A stretch of DNA of 64,000 nucleotides from Thermatribacter sp048814795 (lineage in GTDB: Bacteria; Atribacterota; Atribacteria; Atribacterales; Thermatribacteraceae): positions 1,922,001 through 1,986,000 of the forward strand of contig CP184673.1 of assembly GCA_048814795.1 (NCBI GenBank). Reading direction: 5' to 3'. The translations under genes were made by a program, and so were the position numbers. The notes beneath the pieces were generated by a model. That model was not told the DNA's origin and made no database searches. It saw only the letters and a program-made list of their open reading frames with translations. Within the stretch, counting starts at the first letter, position 1, and every line of letters begins with the position of its first letter. Of the stretch, positions 1 to 8,278 are shown piece after piece.

Positions 1-332
1 TCAATACAAGGCTCAGCATGCAAATTGTTAGGCCCACTATTATCAAAGATCTGCACTTCATTATCCTGAAGCATTGCTCTCCAGTCAGTATAGTATTTTT
101 CATACCCGTAGCGAAGCTTCGCTTCTTTAACTGCTTCCTCATTTCGCCCACATATCGCAACCAGCCGAGGGAAAGCAGCTGGGGGCCAGAAAATATAAGA
201 ATATTTCTTGTAAGCATTGGTATGCGCTTTACCCATAAAAGCATAGCCCAGCATGCCAATGCCCAGTTCGGGAACATCTTTGACTACACCCTTTTTCTCA
301 CCCATGGTCACAAATCCGACTTTCTCAGTCAT
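1..332 (-). CDS. Gfo/Idh/MocA-type oxidoreductase, N-terminal part (runs off the window)
   Basis: About 110 N-terminal residues are visible; the gene continues beyond base 1. They form a Rossmann start with the dinucleotide motif GIGMLGYAFMGKAH (residues 24-37), then a second strand ending in AICGR. This is the usual N-terminus of NAD(P)-dependent sugar or inositol dehydrogenases of the Gfo/Idh/MocA family. The ATG at 332 is preceded by a good GGAGG about 9 bases upstream. A run of about 20 residues comes before the Rossmann motif, slightly longer than usual. It lies 45 bases after a small unknown gene on the same strand with no terminator between, so the two are probably cotranscribed. The substrate cannot be told from this part. 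Confidence 0.8.
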   Translation of the reverse strand, partial: MTEKVGFVTMGEKKGVVKDVPELGIGMLGYAFMGKAHTNAYKKYSYIFWPPAAFPRLVAICGRNEEAVKEAKLRYGYEKYYTDWRAMLQDNEVQIFDNSGPNNLHAEPCI

Positions 333-377
333 CCAGAACCGCCTCCTTTAAAATTCAAATTGCCCCCCTCACCCCAA

Positions 378-737
378 CTAATAGGGATTGATTTCCTGCA
401 ATATATTCATCACTTTTCTCGCCAGAGCGAAAATCTCCTCTTTCTCCATTCCTGCCAGATTTACCACTATGGATACAGTAAAAAAATCCAAATCTTTGCC
501 CACCCCTGCAATTGCCAGTTCCGAAAGCCCTTCTTCTTTAATTCTGCGCATTAAATAATTGGCCATGTCCAAAGTTTGGCGCTGAAGTTCTGGCCATTTA
601 GAGACATCTTCTTCGGCAAGGACAAAACCTACCTCGGCTCTATCTCCACGCACTCTGATAAGAGCAAACTCACCAAAAGTATAATTTTCTTCCACATAAT
701 TACGGAACAATCTTCCCTTAGGAACTCTATCTCTCAA
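378..737 (-). CDS. Small protein of unknown function
   Basis: A 119-residue soluble protein, mixed alpha/beta, rich in charged residues, without cysteine, signal peptide or membrane segment. I do not recognise the family. The start is a TTG at 737 with AGGAGG 7 bases upstream; no ATG fits. It is the first gene of a short minus-strand unit leading into the Gfo/Idh/MocA gene, and it is divergent from aspA with 126 bases between them. The strong ribosome site and the lack of a competing frame make it a real gene. Confidence 0.7.
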   Translation of the reverse strand: MRDRVPKGRLFRNYVEENYTFGEFALIRVRGDRAEVGFVLAEEDVSKWPELQRQTLDMANYLMRRIKEEGLSELAIAGVGKDLDFFTVSIVVNLAGMEKEEIFALARKVMNILQEINPY

Positions 738-782
738 TTTATCCCCTCCTGGACACTATTATAATATTTTCGTTTCCTTCTG

Positions 783-819
783 CCAGACCTGAAATGAAAA
801 GAAGCTTGTCTGGTTTTTT
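783..819 (+). promoter_or_regulatory. Possible attenuator hairpin upstream of aspA
   Basis: CCAGAC (783-788) and GTCTGG (808-813) are complementary, separated by 19 bases, and followed directly by six T residues. The layout resembles an intrinsic terminator, but no gene lies upstream on this strand, so it would act as an attenuator in the aspA leader. The stem is short and the loop long; chance is possible. Confidence 0.25.
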
Positions 820-863
820 AAAATAAAAGAAACATAACGCCAAATAGAAAAGAGGTTGAAAAC

Positions 864-2291
864 TTGAAAAAAGAAATCTTTCGAAAAGAAAAGGACCTTT
901 TAGGAGAAGAGTCGATACCTCAAAATGCTTACTGGGGTATTCACTCCAAAAGAGCTAAAGATAACTTTCCTTTTCAAAAAAGAGTTCCTTTCCCTCTGAT
1001 TAAAGCTTATTTTGCTGTTAAATGGTCCTGTACCAAGGCCAACATGGAAGTGGGTCTTCTTGAAGAGAAAATAGGCAATGCCATATTGAAAGCCTGCGAG
1101 GAAGGCATGGAAGGCAGATTCAACGAAGAAGTTATCGTGCCCATCTTTCAGGGTGGAGCTGGAACCTCTCTCAACATGAACATCAACGAAATACTGGCCA
1201 ATCGTACTCTGGAAATACTTGGTTATGCCAAAGGGAATTATCAGGTGGTTAACCCCTTTGACAATGTAAACCTGAGTCAGTCCACCAACGACACTTTCAT
1301 GACCGCAGTTAAAATAGCCACGCTCTGGCAACTCGAAGAGCTGGAAAAAGAAATAATCAACCTCCAGGAAGTACTTCAGCAAAAAGAAAAAGAGTTTGCT
1401 TCAGTATTAAAAGTGGGGCGAACCGAGCTTCAAGACGCTGTACCCATTACTCTGGGAATGGAATTTGGTGCCTTTGCTGAAGCTATAGCCCGTGACCGCT
1501 GGAGACTATGGAAAAGCAGAGAGCGAATAAAAGAAGTTAATCTCGGGGGAACTGCGGTAGGAACCGGTCTGAATGCCCACCCTGAGTATATTGCCAGGGC
1601 AATTATCTATCTAAAAGAAATAACCGGCCTGCCCCTGGCCAAAGCCATGAATCTCTTTGAAAACACCCAGAATCTGGATGTTTTCTCCGAGATATCGGGC
1701 CTCCTGCGTTCGCTGGCCGTTAATCTGCGTAAAATAGCTAATGACCTGCGTCTTCTCTCCATGGGACCGCGAGCTGGTATTAACGAAATCAGTTTACCTC
1801 CTTTGCAGGAAGGTTCCTCGATAATGCCTGGAAAAGTCAATCCTGTGATGTGCGAATACCTGGAAGGAATCGCCATAGATATAATGGCTAAAGATCAGGC
1901 CATAGCTTTCTACTGTTCCAGTGGGCAACTGGAGCTAAACCATCTCGGACCCTTTATTGCCAATCACATACTGGAAATGATAGAAGAACTCAAATTGAGT
2001 ATAAACGCCTTTACGGAAAAATGTCTACGAGGAATAAAAGCCAATCAAGAACATTGCAACAAGCTACTCGAAAAAAGCTTTGCTTTGGCAACCTGTATAG
2101 TTCCCTACCTGGGCCACGAGCGCACTTCAGAACTGGTTCAGGAATGCTTTAGAGAAGGTAAAAACTTCAGATATTTTTTGATCGAGCGGAAAATCTTTTC
2201 TGAGGAAGAGCTGAAAAACATCTTAAATCCTTTAGAAATTTCAAGACCCGGAATCCCAGGTTTCGGGAAAGTAGAGGTGAAAAAACCTTGA
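864..2291 (+). CDS. aspA: Aspartate ammonia-lyase (aspartase)
   Basis: Cytosolic enzyme of the fumarase/aspartase superfamily, converting L-aspartate to fumarate and ammonia. At 475 residues it has the family's normal length. The superfamily signature GSSIMPGKVNP is at about residue 317, TGLNAHP in the middle, and the substrate-binding QSTND near residue 140. The QSTND and GSSIMPGKVNP context fits aspartase as well as fumarase; aspartase is preferred from the N-terminal region (KDLLGEESIP). The start is TTG at 864 with AGAGG upstream. Its stop overlaps the start of hydF by four bases (TTGA), so the two are translationally coupled. Aspartase genes near hydrogenase maturation genes are known in other anaerobes. 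Confidence 0.88.
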   Translation: MKKEIFRKEKDLLGEESIPQNAYWGIHSKRAKDNFPFQKRVPFPLIKAYFAVKWSCTKANMEVGLLEEKIGNAILKACEEGMEGRFNEEVIVPIFQGGAGTSLNMNINEILANRTLEILGYAKGNYQVVNPFDNVNLSQSTNDTFMTAVKIATLWQLEELEKEIINLQEVLQQKEKEFASVLKVGRTELQDAVPITLGMEFGAFAEAIARDRWRLWKSRERIKEVNLGGTAVGTGLNAHPEYIARAIIYLKEITGLPLAKAMNLFENTQNLDVFSEISGLLRSLAVNLRKIANDLRLLSMGPRAGINEISLPPLQEGSSIMPGKVNPVMCEYLEGIAIDIMAKDQAIAFYCSSGQLELNHLGPFIANHILEMIEELKLSINAFTEKCLRGIKANQEHCNKLLEKSFALATCIVPYLGHERTSELVQECFREGKNFRYFLIERKIFSEEELKNILNPLEISRPGIPGFGKVEVKKP

Positions 2292-3547
2292 AACAAACAA
2301 CACCACGCGGCCTAAGACCTCACATAGGCATTTTTGGCAGGAGAAACGCTGGCAAATCTTCTTTGATCAACGCTCTCACCCAACAGGAGGTAGCCATTGT
2401 ATCGGAAGTGCCTGGAACCACCACTGATCCCGTTTTTAAAGCCGTCGAACTTCTCCCTTTTGGACCAGTAACCCTTATCGACACAGCGGGCCTGGATGAT
2501 GAAGGCTTCCTGGGGGAACTTCGTAAAAAGAAGACCCTGGAGATATTGAGACGCTGCGATCTGGCACTCGTGGTATGGGACTATGCTTCAGATTTTTCTT
2601 TCGAAAAGCAACTAATTGAACTTTTAAAAGAAAACGGCATAACTGTCATTGGGGTACAAAATAAAATCGACCTGAAAGCTAATGCCGATATTTCGATTGA
2701 CCACCAGATACCTATTTTCAGAGTAAGTGCCAGAACTGGAGAAGGCATAGAAGAACTGAAAAGAGCTCTGATATCTATACTGCAACGTTCTTACCAGGAA
2801 AAACCTCTGATAAAAGACTTAGTGGCCGCCGGGGACATAGTGGTGCTGGTGGTACCTATAGATCTTGGAGCCCCCAAAGGCAGACTAATCCTTCCCCAGG
2901 TACAGACCATTCGAGAGCTACTTGATTCAGAAGCAATAGCTGTAATCACCAAGGAAAGAGAACTGGTCGAAACCTTGCAAGGACTGAAAAAGCCACCTCG
3001 CATGGTGGTTACTGACTCCCAGGTATTTCATAAGGTAGCGGGCGCAGTGCCTTCAGGAATACCTCTTACCAGCTTTTCAATCCTTTTTGCTCGCTACAAA
3101 GGAGATCTCTTGACTTTCGTAGAAGGAGTAGAGGCTATCGAAAGGCTCAAGCCTGGAGATAAAGTTTTGATTTCAGAGGCCTGTACTCACCATCCCATGC
3201 CTGACGATATTGGAAGAATAAAAATACCGCGTTGGCTCAGACAAAAGCTGGGTTTTGAGTTAAAAATTGATGTCAATGTTGGAGCAAGCTTTCCGGAAAA
3301 CCTCTCCCAGTATCAGTTGATAATTCACTGTGGAGCCTGCATGTTAAATCCCAAGGAAATGTATTACCGTATACTGACTGCAAAAAAAGAAAACGTACCT
3401 ATTACCAATTATGGAATAACCATCGCTTATCTGCAGGGACTTTTCCCTAAGGTGCTCGAAGTTTTTCCTGAAGTGCAAGCAAAACTGCAGCCTACAAATT
3501 TTCCAACCAGTGCTTTCAATCGAATAGGTGGAAAATGGTCACTGTGA
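2288..3547 (+). CDS. hydF: [FeFe]-hydrogenase maturation GTPase HydF
   Basis: HydF is the scaffold on which the di-iron subcluster of the [FeFe]-hydrogenase H-cluster is assembled before transfer to the apo-hydrogenase. The N-terminal GTPase has GRRNAGKSS (residues 18-26), PGTTTDPV, DTAGLDDEG and QNKIDL. The C-terminal cluster-binding motif CxH...HCxxC is complete: Cys299, His301, His347, Cys348 and Cys351. Length 419 matches the family. The TTG start overlaps the aspA stop. The hydrogenase itself and maturases HydE and HydG are not in this window. The gene ends directly against the stop codon of the next, convergent gene with no terminator. Confidence 0.95.
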   Translation: MKQTTPRGLRPHIGIFGRRNAGKSSLINALTQQEVAIVSEVPGTTTDPVFKAVELLPFGPVTLIDTAGLDDEGFLGELRKKKTLEILRRCDLALVVWDYASDFSFEKQLIELLKENGITVIGVQNKIDLKANADISIDHQIPIFRVSARTGEGIEELKRALISILQRSYQEKPLIKDLVAAGDIVVLVVPIDLGAPKGRLILPQVQTIRELLDSEAIAVITKERELVETLQGLKKPPRMVVTDSQVFHKVAGAVPSGIPLTSFSILFARYKGDLLTFVEGVEAIERLKPGDKVLISEACTHHPMPDDIGRIKIPRWLRQKLGFELKIDVNVGASFPENLSQYQLIIHCGACMLNPKEMYYRILTAKKENVPITNYGITIAYLQGLFPKVLEVFPEVQAKLQPTNFPTSAFNRIGGKWSL

Positions 3548-4363
3548 TCAGTTTTGCAAAAGGCGAAAGATATCGTACTTTTTAAAGTGAAGATATCGGT
3601 CGGTCATAACGTTGAGAGGCTTTTTGATTGCCTCAAAATGATCAGCAAGAAAGTCAAGCGTGGAATCCAGCTGGTGCTCCTGGGCAACTCTGCTTTGTCC
3701 AGCGATACGATAAACTTCCTTGCCCTTTCTTTCCAGTTCTTTACCACTACTCACTGAAACGGGCAAAAACGGCTTACGGCGTAAAGAAAATGGACTGCCA
3801 AACAACTGCTCCGGAAAAACTCCACTCAGAAAAAGTGCTATATCTCCAGCTCTTTTCAAAAAGATAAAGCGATAGGGCTCTTCAGCTCTTTCGCCTATTT
3901 CAAGCATCAAATCAAAGTCCATATCGCTTATAGACCTTTTGAGATATATACCCTGACCCTTGCGAATGTAAATGGTAATGTTGCTTACTTTCACAAAAGA
4001 AACCAGAAGCTCAACCAGATAATCTCTTATGTCTTCTCTTGAAACAGCTTCTATAACTCTGGGACCATCAAATACAGGCACTCGCTCCCTGTACCCTATG
4101 CGCTCCAAGGTGTAGCTTTCCCGCTTAATGTCTCTTATTGCTTGCCTCAGGAGAAGCTCAAAGTAAAAATAAGGGCTTACTTTCAAAAAGAGATGTTCAT
4201 CAAGGACCAGTTTTTTAAAGACATTTTCATCGTCCAAAACTACATCCAGCACCCGGTAATCATCTTTAACTAAATCTAAAAAATGTGAAGTGCCACGTTC
4301 AGAAAAAACCTTTGCCAGGTATTGGAAATCTTCAGGAACAAATTTCTTAAAAACCCGGCGCAT
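3548..4363 (-). CDS. Conserved-looking protein of unknown function
   Basis: A 271-residue soluble protein, charged and aromatic, with no signal peptide, membrane segment or cysteine cluster; I do not recognise it. It starts six bases after the stop of the secreted unknown protein upstream, so they form a two-gene unit. Its stop codon touches that of hydF: TGA and its complement form the palindrome TGATCA. The region around residues 140-200, with repeated short beta-like stretches, could be a small ligand-binding or regulatory domain, but nothing proves it. Confidence 0.75.
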   Translation of the reverse strand: MRRVFKKFVPEDFQYLAKVFSERGTSHFLDLVKDDYRVLDVVLDDENVFKKLVLDEHLFLKVSPYFYFELLLRQAIRDIKRESYTLERIGYRERVPVFDGPRVIEAVSREDIRDYLVELLVSFVKVSNITIYIRKGQGIYLKRSISDMDFDLMLEIGERAEEPYRFIFLKRAGDIALFLSGVFPEQLFGSPFSLRRKPFLPVSVSSGKELERKGKEVYRIAGQSRVAQEHQLDSTLDFLADHFEAIKKPLNVMTDRYLHFKKYDIFRLLQN

Positions 4364-4369
4364 AACTTA

Positions 4370-5218
4370 TCAATACACCACTCCAAACTTCTCAAAGAAA
4401 AACCGAGAGACATCCTCTATCTCTTTTTTCCCTTTTATATTATAAACGTAACGAATTACTTTTTTCTTCCAGAACTCGTCTGCACTTAATTTACCTTCTC
4501 GCCACAACAAGAAATCAAGAGCTCTAACCTGAAAACTCAAGGCATACTCTCCATCCATAACCAGTTGAACCAGAAACCAGGAAGCTTTCGGAAAAAGACG
4601 ATGCAAACATTCAAAACCAAAACCGATTTGATTCCACACCGCTTGAGAGAGATCCTTGCTTACCATTTGCATTTGAAGAAAAGCTTGTTTATCCTCTGAA
4701 AAACCTATATTAAAAACCTGGTACCCAAAATCTTTCAAAAGAAGGAGGGTACGCTGAATTGCCTCGTCAATATCTTTGCTACTCAACACCTTGCTTTCAA
4801 TTAAGGTAAACCTGGTCTCGAAAACAAAATGGTCATTTACATAAAACTTGACTTTCCACTCTCCAGGAACAATTTTTGAGGTATCAGAGGCAAGGTCGAG
4901 AATGCCCTGCGCACCTATATACTTCTTGGGCTCTTCAACTACCAAAATACTTTCAAAAACCGTTCCTTCGGGTGAAATAAACTCCCAGCGCAGAGTTTCA
5001 CCACCTGAAACTTCTTCCAGAAAAACCCAACAGATTATTTTTCCGTCCTCTGTGGAGAACTGCTCAACGCGCTCCAGAGGAAGTCCATCCTGGTCAAGCC
5101 CTCTGCAGAGCGCATAGTCCAACACTTTCAAAGCAGTGGATAATTCACTCGCCCCTACCAGAGGGGAAGCCATTCCCCACACAAGCATTAAAATCATTAA
5201 AAAACATATTTTGCGCAT
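4370..5218 (-). CDS. Secreted protein of unknown function
   Basis: About 282 residues. The N-terminus MRKICFLMILMLVWGMASPLVGA is a clear signal peptide, shown here only as its first part MRKICFLMIL followed by a hydrophobic core ending at about residue 22. The mature part is mixed alpha/beta; its N-terminal half (KIICWVFLEE, then WEFISPEG) reads like a beta-sandwich. An in-frame GTG 12 bases upstream (5230) is an alternative start; a small AGCTTGGAAGCT hairpin lies between the nearest GGAG and either start. No family recognised. Cotranscribed with the unknown gene that follows. Confidence 0.7.
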   Translation of the reverse strand: MRKICFLMILMLVWGMASPLVGASELSTALKVLDYALCRGLDQDGLPLERVEQFSTEDGKIICWVFLEEVSGGETLRWEFISPEGTVFESILVVEEPKKYIGAQGILDLASDTSKIVPGEWKVKFYVNDHFVFETRFTLIESKVLSSKDIDEAIQRTLLLLKDFGYQVFNIGFSEDKQAFLQMQMVSKDLSQAVWNQIGFGFECLHRLFPKASWFLVQLVMDGEYALSFQVRALDFLLWREGKLSADEFWKKKVIRYVYNIKGKKEIEDVSRFFFEKFGVVY

Positions 5219-5285
5219 ATAACAACACACTAAAAAGCTTCCAAGCTCTCCTTTTTATTTTGCCTCTATGATAACACACATTATT

Positions 5286-6089
5286 TTAAAGATTAAGTTT
5301 GCCCTCCCTGAAAGCATTAAGGTATCTCATGCAAAATTCATCAATTCCCAAAAGTGCTTCAGTAGCGTAAATGGAAGCCATCAATTCCTTATCCAGAGGG
5401 TCTATGATTGCCGCATCCAGACCAAAAGCAAGACAAAGCACTGCAAAAGTTCTGTTTAGAAGCCTTCTGTTCGGTAAGCCAAAAGAAATATTGGACAAAC
5501 CACAAACTGTCTTCACCTTAGGAAACTTATCCTTAATGCTCTTTAAAGTTTCCAGAAAAAGCCTTCCCTGAGCAGAATCAGTACCAACGGGAATGACCAG
5601 AGGATCGATAAAAAGCCGTTCTTCAGGGATACCATAAAGATGAACAGCTTCCAGCAATTTATCCACCAATTTCATACGCTCTTCAACAGTTTGAGGTATT
5701 CCCCCTTCACCCATGGCCAGACCAACCACGTGAGCATTCCACTCCTTAACAAGAGGTAACAGTGCTTTTATTTTTTCTTCCTCAGCCGTAAAAGAGTTAA
5801 TTATTAACTCTTTCTTTTTATAAACTTTCAGGGCTCTTTCCAGCGCTTTCTCATTGGCAGAGTCAAAGCAGAGAGGCACCTCCACCTCATCCTGAATTAT
5901 TTCTACCAACCAGGGTAAGTTTTCAATTTCTGAAGTGGCATCGGTACCGGCATTAACATCTACAAAGTGTGCTCCTGCCTTTTCCTGCTTTTTGGCTTCT
6001 TCAACAAAAAAACGCACGTCTTTTCTTTCTAAAGCTTCCCTTATGGGTTTACGTGTAGCATTGATACGTTCTCCAATAACAATCAACAT
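5286..6089 (-). CDS. acsE: Methyltetrahydrofolate:corrinoid protein methyltransferase (AcsE/MtgA-like)
   Basis: Pterin-binding TIM-barrel enzyme of 267 residues that moves the methyl group of 5-methyl-THF to the cobalt of a corrinoid protein (or the reverse). The family's motifs are present in order: GERINATR (6-13), VDVNAG (44-48), CFDSAN (74-79), IDPL (161-164) and CGLSNISFGLPNR (196-208). Asp76, Asp162 and Asn200 fall where the methyl-THF binding residues of Moorella AcsE lie (Asp75, Asp160, Asn199). A full AGGAGGTTG precedes the ATG, which overlaps the folC stop. It closes the MetFV-Hdr-Flx operon; the corrinoid protein at 21.9-22.5 kb is the obvious partner in this window. Glycine betaine or other methyl donor pathways (MtgA) are an alternative role. 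Confidence 0.88.
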   Translation of the reverse strand: MLIVIGERINATRKPIREALERKDVRFFVEEAKKQEKAGAHFVDVNAGTDATSEIENLPWLVEIIQDEVEVPLCFDSANEKALERALKVYKKKELIINSFTAEEEKIKALLPLVKEWNAHVVGLAMGEGGIPQTVEERMKLVDKLLEAVHLYGIPEERLFIDPLVIPVGTDSAQGRLFLETLKSIKDKFPKVKTVCGLSNISFGLPNRRLLNRTFAVLCLAFGLDAAIIDPLDKELMASIYATEALLGIDEFCMRYLNAFREGKLNL

Positions 6090-7417
6090 AATTCAACCTC
6101 CTCACTAATATTAAAAATCCGATTAATTTCTTCGCCAAAGAGACGAGCCAGATAGAAAGAACCAACCACAATCAGTGGTAATCCTCTCTTCGCAGCCTGC
6201 TCTCTTGCAAGACTATAAGCTACTACCGGGTCTTTCGCAACCAGAACAGGAGCCACTGTTTCAAACAGGGGAACTAAATCTCCAGGTGCCAAGGCTCGAG
6301 GAGTATAAGGTTGGGTAATAATTATTGTTTCCGCGGAACCACTCAGAACTTTTGCAATAGAAGCCACATCTTTCCCCTTTACAAAACCCAGAAGAAAAAC
6401 ACTCTTTTCGACTCCCAGATAATTGCGGAGAGTGCCAAGTAAAGCCAAAAAAGAGTCGCGGTTATGGGCTACATCAAAAACTACCAGAGGGTTATTCGAA
6501 ATTATCTGAATTCTTCCTGGCCAGCTTAACCCTAAAAGTGCATTTTCCACTGCATCTTTTCGAAAATCCAAGCCCCATTCTCGCAATATAAGCAGAGCCG
6601 TCAAAAAATTAGAAACCTGATGGTCACCCAAAAGAGGAACTAATGATACCTCTTTCCCCCAGTTTTTTACTTCCCACCACACTCGGGAACCCGAAAAATT
6701 TCTGGATAAAATATCAAAAAGGCACTCTTTTTTAAACTGAATCACCGGAGCGTTTTTTAAATGAGCAACCTCCAGAATCACTTTTTCGGCTTCTAAACTT
6801 TGAAGAGCCAGAACAACAGGAACTTTGGGACGAATAATGCCAGCTTTTTCTCTGGCAATTTCTCCTATGGAATTTCCCAAAACATCCATATGGTCCATGC
6901 TGACTGGAGTTATAGCAGTTAAGTTTGGACAAGAGACATTGGTAGCATCAAGACGTCCACCCAAACCAACCTCAAAAACAGCCAAATCAACCTTTCTTTC
7001 AAGAAAGTAAAGGAAAGCAAGGGCTACTGAAACTTCAAAATAAGTAGGCTTGCCCAGAGGAGAATTGCGACCCATTTCCTCAACAACAGGCTGAATGCGA
7101 TTTATCAGCAATCCTAATTCTTCCTCACCAATCAAGGTATCGTTAATTCTTACACGCTCTCGGTAGGTCACAAGATGGGGTTTAGAATAAAGACCACACT
7201 TAAAGCCATAGGCCGAAAATAACCTGTGCAGAAAGTAGGAGGTGGAACCTTTGCCCTTCGTTCCAGCAATCAGGATAGTTGGTACCTTGCAATGAGGATT
7301 CCCCAGACGATCCATCAACTCCTGCATGCGTTCAAGCTTTAAGTCAGAATAAGAAAAACCAATTTTTTCGTAATTAATCAAACCATACAGGTAACGCAGG
7401 GCCTGCTGATACAACAT
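6083..7417 (-). CDS. folC: Folylpolyglutamate synthase/dihydrofolate synthase
   Basis: Mur-ligase-like ATP-dependent enzyme adding glutamate to folates, which keeps THF in the cell and improves its fit to THF enzymes. The 444 residues match the family. The P-loop GTKGKGSTS lies at residues 52-60; the central domain has the FEVGLGGRLDATNV motif, and the C-terminal domain starts at the GRIQ/VFDVAHN region. GAGGTC precedes the start and a nine-base gap follows the FlxA-like gene. Placement inside a THF-based C1 operon fits a supply role for polyglutamylated THF. The single gene may serve both FolC and dihydrofolate synthase functions. Confidence 0.92.
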   Translation of the reverse strand: MLYQQALRYLYGLINYEKIGFSYSDLKLERMQELMDRLGNPHCKVPTILIAGTKGKGSTSYFLHRLFSAYGFKCGLYSKPHLVTYRERVRINDTLIGEEELGLLINRIQPVVEEMGRNSPLGKPTYFEVSVALAFLYFLERKVDLAVFEVGLGGRLDATNVSCPNLTAITPVSMDHMDVLGNSIGEIAREKAGIIRPKVPVVLALQSLEAEKVILEVAHLKNAPVIQFKKECLFDILSRNFSGSRVWWEVKNWGKEVSLVPLLGDHQVSNFLTALLILREWGLDFRKDAVENALLGLSWPGRIQIISNNPLVVFDVAHNRDSFLALLGTLRNYLGVEKSVFLLGFVKGKDVASIAKVLSGSAETIIITQPYTPRALAPGDLVPLFETVAPVLVAKDPVVAYSLAREQAAKRGLPLIVVGSFYLARLFGEEINRIFNISEEVELC

Positions 7418-7426
7418 AGCTTGACC

Positions 7427-8278
7427 TCAGTATTCCTCCGGCAGCGTGCTGAGAAAGTCATATCTGAAAACCGGACCATCCTTGCATACGTAATAAGGAC
7501 CAATATTACAACGACCACACTTCCCCAGACCACATTTCATTCTCATTTCCAAAGTAGTGATAATATCCTGAGGGCGACAACCCATCTCCAGCAGCGTTTT
7601 GATGGTAAATTTAATCATAATTGGTGGTCCACAAACAATGGCAGTGGGTGGCTTGTTGCCATTCAAAGATACAGATGATTGCAAGATCTGAGGAACCAAG
7701 CCCACCTTTCCTTTCCAGCTTTCATCGCCCATATCTACTGTAACAATGAGCTCCAAATCTTCTCTTTTCAACCACTTTTCAAGTTCCCATCTAAAAACTA
7801 AATCCTGAGGGGTTCTGGCTCCATAAAGAATGGTAATCGCACCAAAGCGAGAACGATATTCAGGATCAAGAACATAGTTGATAAGTGACCGCAAAGGGGC
7901 CAGACCGATGCCACCTCCAACAAAAAGCAGATCCTTTCCTTCCAGTTCTTTAAGGGGAAAACCGTTTCCATAAGGACCTCTAATACCTATCTGACTTCCC
8001 GGAACCTGTTGGTGAATGGCTTCAGTAACCAATCCCACTCTCTTAATGCTAAATTCGATGATCCCTTTCTGGGTAGGAGAAGAGGTTATTGAAAAAGGCG
8101 CCTCTCCTTTTCCAGGGAGAAAAACTTCTGCAAACTGACCCGGAACATAATCAAAGTGAAAATCATCAGGAATTTCAACCCGGAAAGTTTTTATATCGGG
8201 AGTTTCTGGAATTACTTCTTTTATAACACAAAGCCGGGGAAGATAAATATTTTTAGATTCACTCACCTTTTTTGTCAC
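7427..8278 (-). CDS. FlxA-like FAD/NAD(P)-binding oxidoreductase subunit
   Basis: Ferredoxin-NADP reductase fold: FAD-binding barrel with PGQFAEVFLP and the PFSI flavin motif, then the NAD(P)-binding half with LLFVGGGIGLAPLRS, and a C-terminal cysteine cluster CGLGKCGRC plus one later Cys, which fits a [2Fe-2S] or similar centre. This architecture is that of the FlxA subunit of Flx-Hdr complexes and of sulfhydrogenase gamma/anaerobic sulfite reductase B proteins. By this analogy it takes electrons from NADH (or NADPH). It overlaps the end of the FlxB-like gene by 20 bases. The GTG at 8278 is used here; a second GTG at codon 5, with better spacing to AGAGGTGG, could be the start. Confidence 0.85.
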   Translation of the reverse strand: MTKKVSESKNIYLPRLCVIKEVIPETPDIKTFRVEIPDDFHFDYVPGQFAEVFLPGKGEAPFSITSSPTQKGIIEFSIKRVGLVTEAIHQQVPGSQIGIRGPYGNGFPLKELEGKDLLFVGGGIGLAPLRSLINYVLDPEYRSRFGAITILYGARTPQDLVFRWELEKWLKREDLELIVTVDMGDESWKGKVGLVPQILQSSVSLNGNKPPTAIVCGPPIMIKFTIKTLLEMGCRPQDIITTLEMRMKCGLGKCGRCNIGPYYVCKDGPVFRYDFLSTLPEEY

